This document shows positions 50,809 to 63,470 of a DNA stretch of 64,000 nt, one piece after another. The stretch lies in the NCBI GenBank assembly GCA_905221605.1, contig CAJNDS010000158.1:348676-412675 (forward strand). Direction: 5' to 3'. The translations under genes and the position numbers were made by a program. The notes under the pieces were generated by a model that worked only from the letters and a program-made list of their open reading frames with translations, was not told the DNA's origin and did no database searches. This stretch comes from Symbiodinium natans. Its lineage: Eukaryota; Sar; Dinophyceae; Suessiales; Symbiodiniaceae. Position 1 is the first letter of the stretch. Every line of letters begins with the position of its first letter.

Positions 50809-53800
50809 GTAGGTTGAAAGCCGTTCCGACTCGCCACCTTGAATGTCCACATATGGCCACCGGAGCGGGACGACTGCGACGCTGCGCGGAAGAAGCTGAG
50901 TGTTCAGGAGCACGGGACGTGCGGGATGATGAGATGTGATGAGCGTGCACATCGACGATGCGGTGCACATCCTAGAGGACACACAGGACGGAGACCTGCG
51001 TTAGATCCATCCGGCTGCCACAATTTCAGAGTCAGGAAGTCAGGAAAGAAACGTCCCCAATCACAGCTTTCGACCATTTCGGCCCTGGCTGCCACGCCCA
51101 GGGCGTTGCTTTCCTCTCAAGCGCTTTTCAGGAGTCGCTGTCAAGGAGGTCACCGGAAGTCACCGGGACGGCAACGATGGAACTTTGCCTCAACAGCCGT
51201 GAGCCTTTGTGAAGCGAACGTCCTCACAACTGCAGATCGGCCGAACTAGTTGAACTCATTTAAGTTGCTCCCGGAGTGTCGATGAAAAGTGGAAAGCAAG
51301 CATGTGCATCTGTTGTCACATCTGTTGGTGGCTGCATCATGCTCGTTCAGCTTAGAAGTTGAGCAGCTGATGCTGATGCAACTGATTCAGCTGATGCAGG
51401 TGGGGCTCTTTCTCGCGCACATGGGATGCTGTGAACTTAAGCTAGTCCATGATCTTCGAGCCTTTGCAGGCGAAGCGCATGCCCATGAGTCAACGGAGGT
51501 TGGGCGTCGGCTCTGATGGGAGCCCTTCTCTGGTTTGCGAACCTCAGGACGCCTGCGCTTTCTTTTTTTGTTTTGTCTTCGTTTCTCTTGACGCCGGCGG
51601 GATACTTGTTGAAAAGGGATCACGCTCGGCGTCGAAACTTCTGAGCCGTGTGCTTGAGATGCCAAGCCGCAGGGGCATCTACTCCCTTGACTGGACGAGA
51701 GTCCCATGGGCCGTGGGCCCCAGACATGAAGACATGAGATGACTAGAGGGTATCGAGCTTCCAGCGACAGGCTGAAAGCTTACCTCTTCCCAGTGTCGGG
51801 CCACAGAAGCCAGAAAGAAGGAAGAGTCCCCTTCGTGGAGTGGAATGAGGAGGGAATGGGGTGGGTTTTCCCCACCAAGGGGGTGCCCCAATCCTAGGAG
51901 TTCCGGTCTTGTTCAAGGATTGTACCCTATTCCGGCACGTACCAAAATAGAAACCCCAACTTCGAAGTCATGAAGAGTTCTCAATTCCGCACACCCGAGG
52001 TGATGGTGCTTCTCACTGCCTTGAGCTCTGCAGCCACTGGGCTCGGGGTAATGTTGGCCGCTATGTCTTTCGCTTCGATTGTGGGGTTCTGTGGGCTTTC
52101 GAGGGTTGGGTGATTCGGGCGTCTTGGGTTGTAGGACCCACTTGTGGCATGGCCCTGAAGCCCGAAAACGGCTAAAGGGTTCGTGAACCGCTGTCTTCTG
52201 AGCTTTTCAACTTCCTCATCAAGTTCGGCCTCTCTCGGGAGACGCCGGTGACCACCAGCCTCGGAACGCAAATAGGCCGGGTGGATTTTTTTTATCGCCT
52301 TGGGGCAGGGGGAGGGATCCTTGCGACTTTGCGTTCCGCACGACCCTGCTAGGCATTCCCCTGAACTTCTTGCTGGACCTCTTCGTGGTTCACAGCCACT
52401 TTCGATGGCCTCAGGCCTACAGAAACCTCCTCTGCTTCTTTGACGCCAAAGGAAAGCATCATAGGTTTTTGTAAACCTGAGATAACTTGAGAAATAACGC
52501 TGTTGTCTTGGTGATGACAGGCCGTTGGCGTGCTGACGATGCTGCTAAGCTTCAGCGTTTGGCATCACTCGGAGGCCTGGGCTTGCAGAAAAGTCTCTGA
52601 GAAGAACCGTAGTACTGCTTCTGGTAGAACATGGTAGAACTACGGCGGCATCATGGTATGGCTACTTGTTTGTTTACCCTGGACAGTCTTGGGACATGGA
52701 ACACTTTCCTCAAGGGTACTCAAAGTGCGTTCCATGGACAGGCTCGGGAAGCTGAGGGCCAGAAGCCAGGAGGCCTGTCTTTGCATGCAGAGCATCCCGT
52801 TTCCCAGGCTATTTGCCTCATGTGTACGGAATGTTGGCACAACGTAGACACGTCAGTATCGGAATCCGGCAAGAGCTTTGTGAGTTTACCCCTCAAGAAG
52901 AGATGGTGCGGACCACAAAGCCTGTGTAGAGATGTATGATGGCAGCTCGAACAGCCGCTACCCCACAAGCAAGGGCAACCTGACTCAGCTCTGCAGGACA
53001 TGGACCCACCGCCAGGCCGGCCCTTGTGGGAGCCAAGCAGTTGCAATTGCGCGTGCCTCCTGCAACCTCCACTTCAATACCATCGCCCAGATATGTGTCT
53101 TACTTGGCCACCTTGGCTGCCAGGCTTCTGAATTAGATTGTGGCGCCAATGACGCCCACAAAGCCTGATACATGGCCCATCACATGTAATTTCTACATGG
53201 CATGCCAGCGGCGCCAACGACGCGCACGCAGTTGTGGCTGATGCAGCTGAAAAGAGCTCTGTGGTGCTCCAGTGCTGCAAGGGCTCATGAGTTCTGACAC
53301 GGTGTCTGTATAGGGGTCAAGATCGAGCTGCAAGAGTTAAAGAGCGTAGGACGTCGATGACGTACGTGAAACATCATGTGACTCGGATTTCGCCGTCGCT
53401 TCCTTTTGCTCAAGTTGCTGTTGGATGGAACTTGTCCCTGAGGATGCTTTTCGTCTCTGTGCACTGAAGGACTTCACCATTGGACAACACATGCACAGGA
53501 GCCGATCGGAGCAGATTGCTTCACTCCCGTGGATTATGAGCTCTAGCGGCGCACCGCTGGCCCTCACTGCCATGGATGAATCACGCAGTGACAAGGACAA
53601 GGAGGAGGCCCTGCAACGACATGTTGTATCCGAGCATCCGTAGAGGGGCAAGAACTGACCATGGGGTCTTTGGTGGATGTGCCATTGGGTGTGCGTGTGA
53701 GATAGTTGCAGTACAGCATGTTCGCTATGCAACACCATGCAACACCTATGTCTGCATACTTGTCACTTCTTCTGAGCATCCTTTGAGGCAGACGATGCCT

Positions 53801-53950
53801 TGACAAGGCAAGACTTTGCCTGCCACAGGGAGTCGCCGAATGGAGCCTAGTGGTATCCATAATTTTAACGCTACGCGACCCGCCTCGGCCCGGCCCAGCG
53901 CATCCGCGTGAGCATGGTGATTCCGCAGCGCCCAAGTCGCTGGACCCCAA
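50809..53950. other. unassigned region
   Basis: No recognisable gene or repeat. A minus-strand frame at 51981-52271 (96 codons) and a plus-strand frame at 53425-53643 look mildly protein-like, without family matches. Confidence 0.35.
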
Positions 53951-53954
53951 GCAA

Positions 53955-54075
53955 TAAGGGTTGGGTTGAGGGTTGAGGGTTGAGGGTTCCGGGTTTATGG
54001 TTTATGGTTTGGGGTTTGGGGTTGAGGGTTAGTTTAGGGCTCAAGGTTCACGCTTTGGGGTTGAGGGTTCGGCTT
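53955..54075 (+). repeat. degenerate telomere-like GGGTTGAGGGTT sequence
   Basis: Imperfect GGTTGAGGGTT / GGTTTATGGTTTGGGG units, probably decayed TTTAGGG repeats. Confidence 0.7.
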
Positions 54076-54103
54076 GGAGTGATCGTAGGGTGGGCGACTG
54101 TTG

Positions 54104-54114
54104 GGGTGGGGGGG

Positions 54115-54161
<47 letters not shown>
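54104..54161. repeat. poly-G tract
   Basis: Almost pure G with one T and one A interruption near the left end, then at least 44 consecutive G. Confidence 0.97.
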
Positions 54162-54162
<1 letters not shown>

Positions 54163-54177
54163 GTGGGTGACGCTTCA

Positions 54178-54290
54178 ACTGCCTCTGGTCCTGGCGAACC
54201 GACCCCGGTTTCCCAGGGGGGGTACCCATTTGAGGCCACAGGCTTTGGGTGCGGGGGGAGGATTTGTGAACCTATACACCTCGGCCGTGC
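54178..54290 (+). repeat. post-poly-G dispersed repeat, copy 1
   Basis: Begins GCCTCTGGTCCTGGCGAACC and includes GGGGGGTACCCATTTGAGGC and CCTATACACCTCGGCC. It matches 55590-55745 in order, with indels. Confidence 0.8.
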
Positions 54291-55425
54291 TCACACCAGT
54301 TGAGCCTCCGGCCCTCAAGCCAGCGCGTCGGAGCAGGAAACTCCGCCTTTCACAAACACCTTATGTGAGCAAGCGCCAAAACCCCCAGCCATTCAATTAA
54401 GCAAGGGGTGGACACGAATGCCCAAAACCCTGTAAAACGATGGGAACACTTGAAAAGCGACACCCCTAGGTTATGAACCATTGGGTGTGCCATAGGACAC
54501 CTACTGGGTCGATGTGGTTTATTAGCCCGCAAGCCCAGAAGATAGCCCAGTCGCTGTGTGCCCTGCGGAATCAGCAAAATTCACATAGTTGGTGCTTACC
54601 AGGTTATAGTTCTGTAAGCTTCGCTTGGAACACGAAACGCGAGGGCACGCTAGCAATGAGCATGTGAATATGTGACCGTTTTATATGCTGTAGTTGATGC
54701 GCGATACGACTCGAAACGCCAAGGTGCACCTGCGAGGGCGTTGCAATCAGGGTTCAGAGTAGTAGTTAAGTCAGAAGTCCAGGGTGTTTAACAGGCCCCC
54801 GGCGTCTTTCAGACCCACAGCCATGTCGCACTCGTAGGTTCGAGTGCATGTTGGCCTTGCCAAGACAGGTCCGAGGCATCGTTCGCGGTATCGTTCGGGT
54901 ATCGTTCTGACAACAATACAGACACCCCCATCCAAAGCCCATTTCTTCAGGTTACGTTTCAAATCGCAGTTCTGGAAAAATCGCTGTGCCCTGCGGGAAG
55001 GCTCTGCGAAATAGGCGTTTTTTCAGCGTCTCAAGCTAGACTCACGTGGCTATCACCGAGAGGTAGCTTCGAAAAGAAGTTCACGGGTGGATTCATGGCA
55101 GCGGTACTGTCTTATCGCTGTGCCCTGCGGGAAGACTCCGCAAAACATGCGTTTTTTTATAGGTACATCCTAGTCTTAAGATGCTATCCCCAAGAGGTAG
55201 AGAGTTTTTCCTATCATTATCGCATGATTTGGGACTTGTGTGCCCTCGGGATTTCGGTTCTGGGCTATCTTCTTGACATGTTGGGCTACCTTCTGTGCCA
55301 TGGGGTTGGGCTATCTACAAGGTGATTGGGCCAAGAAACCACGCGCGCTCGTACAAACATCAAGCCTCTTGTTGCGTCCATTAGCACCTCGAGCCCAGCC
55401 GCTCATGTGGCTTTTGGGGAGGGAC
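54291..55425. other. spacer with an imperfect ~140-bp direct repeat
   Basis: TCGCTGTGCCCTGCGGGAAG, followed by a GCGTTTTTT and later a GAGAGGTAG/AAGAGGTAG segment, occurs at about 54980-55065 and again at about 55118-55200. A weaker copy of the first part is near 54549. No gene assigned. Confidence 0.5.
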
Positions 55426-55428
55426 AAA

Positions 55429-55589
55429 AGGGGGGGGGGATAGGGGGGGGTGTTAGGGGTGGGTCGTTGTGGGGGGGGTGGGGTGAGGGGTGGGATTGGC
55501 AAAAAAGGAGGGGGGGGGGGGGGGGTGGGGGGGGGTGGGTGGGGGGGTGGGAGGGGTGTGTGCGGGGGTGTGTGGGGGGGGGGGGGGGG
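55429..55589. repeat. G-rich low-complexity tract
   Basis: Runs of 5-13 G separated by T, A or short GT segments over about 160 bp, directly before the second copy of the dispersed repeat. Confidence 0.95.
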
Positions 55590-55745
55590 CCTCTGGTCCT
55601 GGCGAACCATCCGCTTGCGGACCCTGCTCACCTAGGGGGGGTACCCATTTGAGGCAAAAAAAGGGGTCCGAAAAAGGGCTTTGGGCCTCCTCCGGAGGAT
55701 TTGGAGGGGGGTGCCTGTTCTGACTACCTATACACCTTCGGCCCG
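55589..55745 (+). repeat. post-poly-G dispersed repeat, copy 2
   Basis: Second copy of the unit at 54178-54290, again immediately downstream of a G-rich tract. Confidence 0.8.
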
Positions 55746-56772
55746 AGGCCTCGGCGGATATGTCTACATCTGTGTCTATTTCCATACTCGTATCTATGTT
55801 TGTATCTCTACAAAGAAAAGCCGTCGAGTTAAGGTGGTACTGGGGCGGGGCATCTGCTGTTGAAGTTGCCCTTCAAACTGGAAATGCGACAAAGCTTTAA
55901 AGTAGTACCAGATTGCGGTGCAAAGCTTGCATGATGCGTGCCATTGAGATGCAAGATGTTTGGACCAGGCTCCGTTGTTCGATCTTGGAAAAACATTGCA
56001 GTTGCAGAGATTTGGATCATTTTGCAAGCCATCGACCACTAGGTCCTGTCACAAGTGGAGAGGTGTTAGCGGCGGACAATGGCACGCCTAGGTGAAACCA
56101 TGTGTGGACGAAACGGCTCGAGACGTACGAAGATGGTCCGAAAGTGATAGCTGCCTGATAGCTGGCAAGCATCGTTTCGGAATCGCAAGTTCCCGTCATG
56201 ACCTCGCACACGCTGTGACAAGTGCAGGTTAAACGTCTATTCCGCTCTGCTCCCAACAGCAGCAATTGGCAAGCCCCTTTTTTCCTCCGCTTGCAAGACA
56301 TGCCACAAAGACATGTGCTTGAACTCCCTGAATGGTGCTGACCCGAGGGTGCCCCCCCCTGTACTGACAGGTGCCTCAACAACTTGCATCGCTGCTGGTT
56401 CGAGCTCGGCAGTCAAGCTGAGGCGACTGTTGTGAAGTCACCTGAGTCACCCCATTTTGAAAAATGGTCCTAGCGGCAGCATGCCACCCTAAAGCCCGTA
56501 CTAGCGCCTCAGCAAACCATTGCTACCCGCTTTGCTGCCTGGTAGCCAGGCACAAGCTCTGATTTTGATGCAGAACCCACAAGCGATCTTAGTTTTGCGC
56601 AGCACAAGATTGAATGAAGTAAACTTCAGGCCCCAACGCCGAAACATCTTCCACAGGCCTTGCGCTCCGAGAACCGTGTGCTCAAGGTGCGCCCCCTTGC
56701 CATCGCGGCGCAAGAATGCTTGAGACTTGCGCTTAAGAGTTGAGGGCTGCTGAGGGCATATTCGCGAAATAA
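55746..56772. other. unassigned spacer
   Basis: No gene, RNA or repeat recognised. Confidence 0.35.
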
Positions 56773-56838
56773 GGGTTAGGGTTTAGGGTTTAGGGTTTAG
56801 GGTTTAGGGTTTAGGGTTTAGGGTTTAGGGTTTAGGGT
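56773..56838 (+). repeat. telomeric array (TTTAGGG)n
   Basis: About nine perfect TTTAGGG copies. A degenerate TTTAGGG trio follows at 57000-57028. Confidence 0.97.
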
Positions 56839-57485
56839 CGTGGAACACACCGGGATGCGATGGGCTGCTGGAACTCCCCCTTCAGGGCTGTTTTAGGACT
56901 TCTGACTCCTGAATGCCAGGCCCAGATCCATGACCTGACGATGCCAAGTCGAGCCACGGCGCAAAATCAAGGGAGACGAAGAAACTGACCTGTCAAGTGG
57001 GTTTAGGGTGTCGGGTTTAGGGTTTAGCGTGACAGCTTTGTGAGCCAGTGTGGTGGTCGAGAACTTCGGACGACCCTGTCTGGGGGCTTGCATTTCGTGA
57101 TTCTCGCATTGGGTGGGCGCATGGGTCCTCGAAATGATGACCTTCTTGGTGCTGCCGCATGCTTCTGATGCTCCTGCCTAGGTGCCGCGCACATATCCGA
57201 AAGGTGAAGGGGTGTCCCAGACTTCGCGATCTGCCAGATCACGAGTTCGCCTATAGGTCCCTCGCACATTCTGCATTTGACATCGTGCTCCCAGTTAGGC
57301 CGCGTTCACCTTTGGGAGGCGCATTCTTCCTCTGCTTTTTTTTTGGAGTTTGGGGCTCATGGATGTCTTGGCTTCGTGCTTCCCTCTCTTAACATGCATC
57401 TGTGGTGTGGCACATGGCTCTCTCCCGCTCCGAAATGCAGAGCTCCTTGTTGCGGTCTTGGGCCCCTGGAGTTTTCTTGGAGTGT

Positions 57486-57540
57486 TAGGGTTTAGGGTTT
57501 AGGGTTTAGGGTTTAGGGTTTAGGGTTTAGGGTTTAGGGG
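57486..57540 (+). repeat. telomeric array (TTTAGGG)n
   Basis: About seven and a half perfect copies, with gene-free sequence on both sides. Confidence 0.97.
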
Positions 57541-59380
57541 CTCTTGGCGTGGTCTTGGAGTGCTGCTCTCTGGTTGGAGTGCTCAAGGAGTGGCCATTGC
57601 ATGCTTTTGGAGTCTCGGGGGTGTATGGAACTCTTGTGAAGTAGCTTTAGACCGTTTGGGGGGACGCAGGCAAAAGGACCGTCGTATTTTTGGGTTTATT
57701 TCGGGGGCCACCGAGACCCCCATTTTATGGGAAGATGCCTTGCGAGCCGCGTTCCAAGGAGTCTGCACCAAGGACATTTTCGAGTCGGAGGAACAAAGGC
57801 AGGAAACATGTTCTCAAAGCCCTCACGGGTTCAGGGTGCTAAAAGGTACCTTAAACCCGACATGCTGAATCCTAGAATCAAGCCCCATCGTGACACCAGG
57901 TCTGGCAGCCAAAGCAGGCCTGACAGCAAAAGCGTGCCCGAAGAGCAAGCGCCGGGCACCAAGAGGAAGCCGGGAAAGTTTTGTCTCCTAGATTCCCGAA
58001 CGGCCCTCGCCCGTCCAGAAGGGCCCTGGAGTACTCAAGTCCTCATCCCTCAGCCCGAAGCCGTCCTCAACTTTGCCTGCGAAACGCTGAGCTCCTTCTC
58101 CTTTTGTAAGGCCGATGCTGCCGGGAGCCTTCCCAGAAGACCTCGAGATCGTGGGAGCCAGCGCCAACTTCGAGGTCCGGAGTAGAGGGCACGTTTCGTG
58201 TGGTTTTAGGGGATGGTAGGTTATTGGGTTGCTCTTCTGCTGGTTTTTAGGGAGGCCTTTAGGGTTTTGAGGGTTCTTGGGGTTTAGGGTTTCGCAGCAC
58301 CCGCGGCAGGACTCAAGGGCAGACTCCAGCAAGACCCTGACGCTGGATACGCTGGATACGCGAGTTCCAAGTCCCAAACCAAGGCGTCGAGTGCAGGCAC
58401 CTCGCGTCAAAGGAGGGTTTTCAAAATTTCGGTGTTCGTTCAGCACACTGATGTAGCCCTTTGCGGGCCTTGGGCAAGCAGATGCGTGTCCCTGCCCACT
58501 CGGTGAGTGGAGCACAAAGAGCACATGAGGCCGTATGCCTGCAGGCAAGCAACGACGCCCAAGAGGCGTAGCCAGAACGAGGAACATAGTCAACCGGGAG
58601 GGAGCGAATGCAAGCCTGTGCGATCCTCCGGCTCAAGTCGATGAAGCTCCCTTAAGAGCCCTGTCATCAGGCACGCGCCAAAACATCGTGTTGCTCCTTT
58701 GGCATCCCCTCCACCCCCTCGGCCCCCTCGCCCGTACAAACTGCGGACCGCGCTGGGTGCCTCCCTAGAGGGGAAGCTGGGCAAGCTTGACGTTTAAGGG
58801 GGCCTACTCAAATCTGACCAGCCATGACTGATTACGAGGATCATATATAATCATCCGATATCTTCAGAACCAATTTTCCGAGTCATGTTGGAAAGACAGG
58901 TCCCAGGCGCAACGAAGCATTTTCAGGAGCTGCAAGGACAGCCAACCCCGAACTCACCCAAAGAAATGCGAGCCCTATATTGGACACGCCAGTTTCCGTG
59001 TAACCGGAAGGCAGCGGAAGGCATCTGTTGACCCTGCTGTGGTGTTCTGTCCAGGGGTTCACGTTCACCGGGGATGTAGAGGTTGCCCTCTGTCAGCGAT
59101 GCCTGAGAGGGTATGTGCTAGTGTTCGAGGGGGTCTTCCAGAGAGCTTCAGCCGCCTGGGCCGAAGGTAAAGGCGGCCCGAGAGAGCCTACGAGCACGGA
59201 CCTTCGGGCTGCTTGGCCGCGGGCACACCTCTTGAATCCTCTTTTCATGGGGATTGACATTGAGTATGATCTCCCTTTCTTGGAGACCAGAAGCCCGCCT
59301 CCCCACCCCCTGATGGAGTGAGACGCAAGTTTCTCACACCTCAAGGGGCACTTTCAGTTCTCCAAGGCTTAGTGATTTCC
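57541..59380. other. unassigned region, possibly 5' part of the channel gene
   Basis: No clear gene. Protein-like plus-strand pieces at about 58108-58190 (PGAFPEDLEIVGASANFEV) and 59225-59290 (LLNPLFMGIDIEYDL, resembling the end of a channel S1 helix) may be upstream exons of the cation channel, but this is speculative. Confidence 0.35.
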
Positions 59381-60492
59381 ATGTGTCTCCAGCATCTTGC
59401 CCCAGGCTAAAGGAGTCCGTGAACGTCTCGCTTTCCGCAGCCCGTCTCGGCATGCTGACGCAGCGGGAGATTCTGATGGAAGAGTTGGAATCCCAGGCTG
59501 CGATCGAACCCGAAGTGCCCAGCATGTTGCAGCTAAAAATCCTAGACCCTAAGATTTTCTTGGGGAGACCCCTGGAGGCCAGCATGCGCCGAATGATGTC
59601 GGCCTTTGTGCCTGCTGGAGAGTTCGAGTCTCGCCGCCACAACGTCCTGCAAGCGATCTCCAGGCCCAGCTTTCAGAAGAAAATTGGTTGGCACCCTTGC
59701 ACCACCGTTTGTCTCCCAGTCGCCCATCCGAATCAGGCACATTGTTTTCAAAATTCTGGTGATGGTTGCCCCTTGGCTGCATCCTGTGCAGCGGCAGGGA
59801 GCCTGCAGAACCCGAGACCCTGCGAGATTCAGGCCATCCTCGCCAACTCGTGCTACCTGGGCTATGACGCTGACCTCCAGGTCGGGACCCAAAACCACCT
59901 CCCCCCCATCAAAAAACTCCAGCAGCTATGTAGAAAACCCACAGACCCTGCGCCAGGTTCGGAACAGTTTCCGGCGGATCCAGAGCCAAGACACCGCGGC
60001 CTTGCTACCGGCGGCGGACGTCGTGTTTCCGGCTCCTCAGCGAGCTTTGTGTCAAGAGGGATACCGCGACAAAGAGACGTGATGCTCCTGCATCCCCTTT
60101 GATGTACAAGACCAGCGTGACATGCGCCGGGTAAGGTCATTTTTGTCGTCGAGCTGTTTATTCGACTTGGCGCAGAACGGCGCAGTTTCTTCGAGGGCGA
60201 GGAGAAGTGGTGGAGACATTGCTGCGCATATGTTGCTGCATTCTGCCGTGCAAAACCCCTTCAGAAATTGTCTCGGGGTTTTCAACTGCCTCCGTGTGAG
60301 CCAGATTCTACTCTAGAGGTGTGCAAATTCCCTTTGCTGCTGGCTGAGGAACATCTTTGACATTGTCAGATCCTGAGCTACCTAAAAGGTGACGATCTGT
60401 CCTCCAAGCCATAGGAAGCTGCAGAACAAGGGCATGAGGCTAGAACCGGAGGCACCCTGATTTTTTATATGGGAGTTGAGGGGCCATTCTGC

Positions 60493-60546
<54 letters not shown>

Positions 60547-61857
60547 CTCTTGAAGAAAACCCCGGCTTTAGAGGGCATTGGATGTGCCTACTACTATAAC
60601 TACTACACTTGCTTTAATTTCTACGAATAGTATAACTGCTACTGTCTTGTGGAGGTCCTGGTGCTGAACTCCGGCCTGGAGAGCTTCACCACCTTTGCCA
60701 ACTTCAGCTTCCTGCGGATCCTCCGCGTTTTCCGTGCCGCGGCCGAGTTGGCCCCTCTGAACTTCTCGGGTTTAGGGTTTAGGGTTTAGGGTTTAGGGTT
60801 TAGGGTTTAGGGTTTAGGGTTTAGGTGTTGCCGTGGCAGGCTGTAGCGGGAACATGGGGGCGCAGCACGGAGAAGCACGCTGCTTCGACCTGAGGACTCG
60901 TGCGCCTGGTCCGGGTCGTACGGAATGTGAAGATCCTTGGGCAGCAAGTGCCCAGAAGGAGGCAATCTTTGGTAGATGTTCGTAGGTCGTAGGTCTTTGT
61001 CAAAGCGGAGCAAGCTGGTCCCTCAACGGAGCCTGCGACAGCTTCAGGAGTCTCAAGTCACTGCGGACGATGATCTTCGCGTTGATCAACTCCTTTGTGT
61101 CCCTGCTCTGGGCTTTCGACCCTCGCATGGAAAGTTCGAGCAGGGCTGTGCAGCCTTGGGAGTTTCGAGTTGGCTGGTTGGCGAGTTTCAGCAGATTGAT
61201 TCGCATTGATTCGCCAGTGCCAGCACAATGAAGCCTTCCTCCCGACCCATCCTTGACTATTGAGAGCCCCCCGCTTGCAAGCGGGGCTCTTAAGCAAAGA
61301 GGCAGTGGCCAGCTGGAGCCTGGACCCATAAGAAACCATCAGATCCACTTTCCACTTTGAGAGCACTGGAAATTCAGTAGCCCCGCGCTCAAGGCGATGA
61401 TCTGCCTGATCATCTTCATCTTCAGCATCCTCTTCTGCAATGGTGCCGGCTCCTCACGAAAAAACCGAAATCTCCTAAAAAATTCAAAAGGTCTCACGCC
61501 ATTCTGTTTCCAAGGTTGCCGCTCATAACAACACGCTTTCAGTCGAGTTGGACAGCCACGGCAACGTCACGACCTCTGAAAGCTACGCCATGGTGCAAGA
61601 GGCCAGGGGGGTGGGCAAAGGCCTTCTTTTGCAAACTCAGAAGCCAGGAGTCTCTTTCTTGTCTTCATGAACCTCTCATGTCGCGTTTGCACATGAGCGG
61701 TGCTCTACAAGGCCCTCTTGGCTCTCGACCACTTCGGTGGGCTGTGGCCAACGTGCATCAGCCTCTTCAGCCATGGACCTCAGTCGGGAGTCCATAGACG
61801 CCGGAAGCCTCACGTCAAGACATGTCTCACCTTGGGGGTTCGTACAGTAACGTTGGC

Positions 61858-61893
<36 letters not shown>

Positions 61894-63439
61894 TGTCCCA
61901 GAGCACGTGATCTCAGCGTGGGTTTTGGAGGAGAGTCTTGGCTGCGGTCCACCCTTTGTCTCGTGTCTGGCAGGTGCTGTGACAGGCGGCAATGATTGGA
62001 TGATGTATGGGGAGATGCTGAGGCGGGGTTGGATTTCGTAGTGTGGTCTCAGAGGTCTACGATCTCCTGTCGAAGCCTCGCATGAAAGCCCCGAGGAGAC
62101 TGCGGGCTGACGAGGGGGACTTCACTGGAGAGCTGTATTTCATGGTCTTCGGCTTTTACGCTTCTCGGCTCTCTAGTGGTGACGTTGCCTGGGCGAGTCG
62201 GCCGGTTCAGCTCTCCAGCAGTCGTCACGGTGTCGTAGCCTTCAAGCCCAGGTGGCTTTCTGCATGATCGGCCTCCTGAATGCTGCTGCCACAGCTGTTT
62301 CATGCTTGCTGATGCCTTCTTCAGCAAGTTTTGGCATGTGCACCTCGTCAGGTGGTCACCGGTATCTTTGTGGACAGCGCCGTGTCCACTCGAACCGAGG
62401 ATGAGGTTGTTGATGCCTTCACAGTCCCTCGGACAGGATTCAGCAGGCACTGGTGAGGTTGGGTCTGGCAGGCTTTCTGGTAGACCTGGTAGACGTGTAG
62501 CCAAGAGTTGGGTCATTGTGGAGGAACTACTAAACGCTTGCCAGAGCATTCGAGCTGTGCTTGCATCTGTCATTGGGCCCCACAGTCAATGACAGCTGCG
62601 TATTGGCAGCCGAAGTGGACATCCTCGACACAGCCTTGTGCCTTGTGGCGTTTCGCGTACCAAGGAAACAATGGCTTCGCGATGTCGCGAAGTTCGGCGC
62701 ATCTTCAACGAGGCACCTTTGGGACAGTTTTCTCGTGTCTTCTCCGCGTTGTCGCTCAAATTGCCTAGGCGAGTGCTTGCACTGCACCGCCGGTAGGATA
62801 ATAGCGGGCAGTGCTGCCAGGCAGATGTCGAAGGCAAGGGGGCTCTCACCTACGAGCAGCTCAAGGACGTCCCCGCCTAGCACTCTCTCTCTCTCTCTGC
62901 CTGTGCTTGTGCTTGTGCTTGTGCTTGTGCTTGTGCTTGTGCTTGTGCTTGTGCTTGTGCTTGTGCTTGTGCTTGTGCTTGTGCCTTGCTTGTGCTTGTG
63001 CTCGTGCCTGCGCTTGGGCTTGGGCTTGTGTTTTTTTTTTGATGTGTGTGTGTGTGTGTGTGTCTCCGTTTGTGTTTTCTGCTCTGGCTCATGGGCATAA
63101 GGAAGTCACGCCCAGACACTACGCATGGTCGCTTGCCTGCCTTCTCCTGTGCCTTGTTGGTGGGTGGAAATGTTTCTTGCTGTGTGCTCGCAAATAGTTC
63201 GCAAATCTACCCACAAAGATCAAAAAGTTCCAGCAGTTGCCACAGCATGCACGTTTGTAGCAATACGCTTACCTGTGTACCGACAGTTCGTCAGCAGCGT
63301 TCCAGATCCGTGCACCCGGGTGGTCAGAGGTTGTTCAGAAAATCTGCTTGTATGTGTGTGATTCTTTCACACCTTTGCCGCGCGCGCGCGCGCGGGTGGG
63401 TGGGTGGGTGGGTGGGTGGGTGGGTGGGTGGGTGGGCGG

Positions 63440-63470
<31 letters not shown>

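Noticed and set aside
49947-50852. 301-codon minus-strand ORF with a Gly run
   Set aside because: Shadow of the opposite frame across a 30-C tract; neither strand shows a family motif.
62877-63119. Ala/Gln-repeat ORF on the minus strand
   Set aside because: Product of the (CTTGTG)n repeat.
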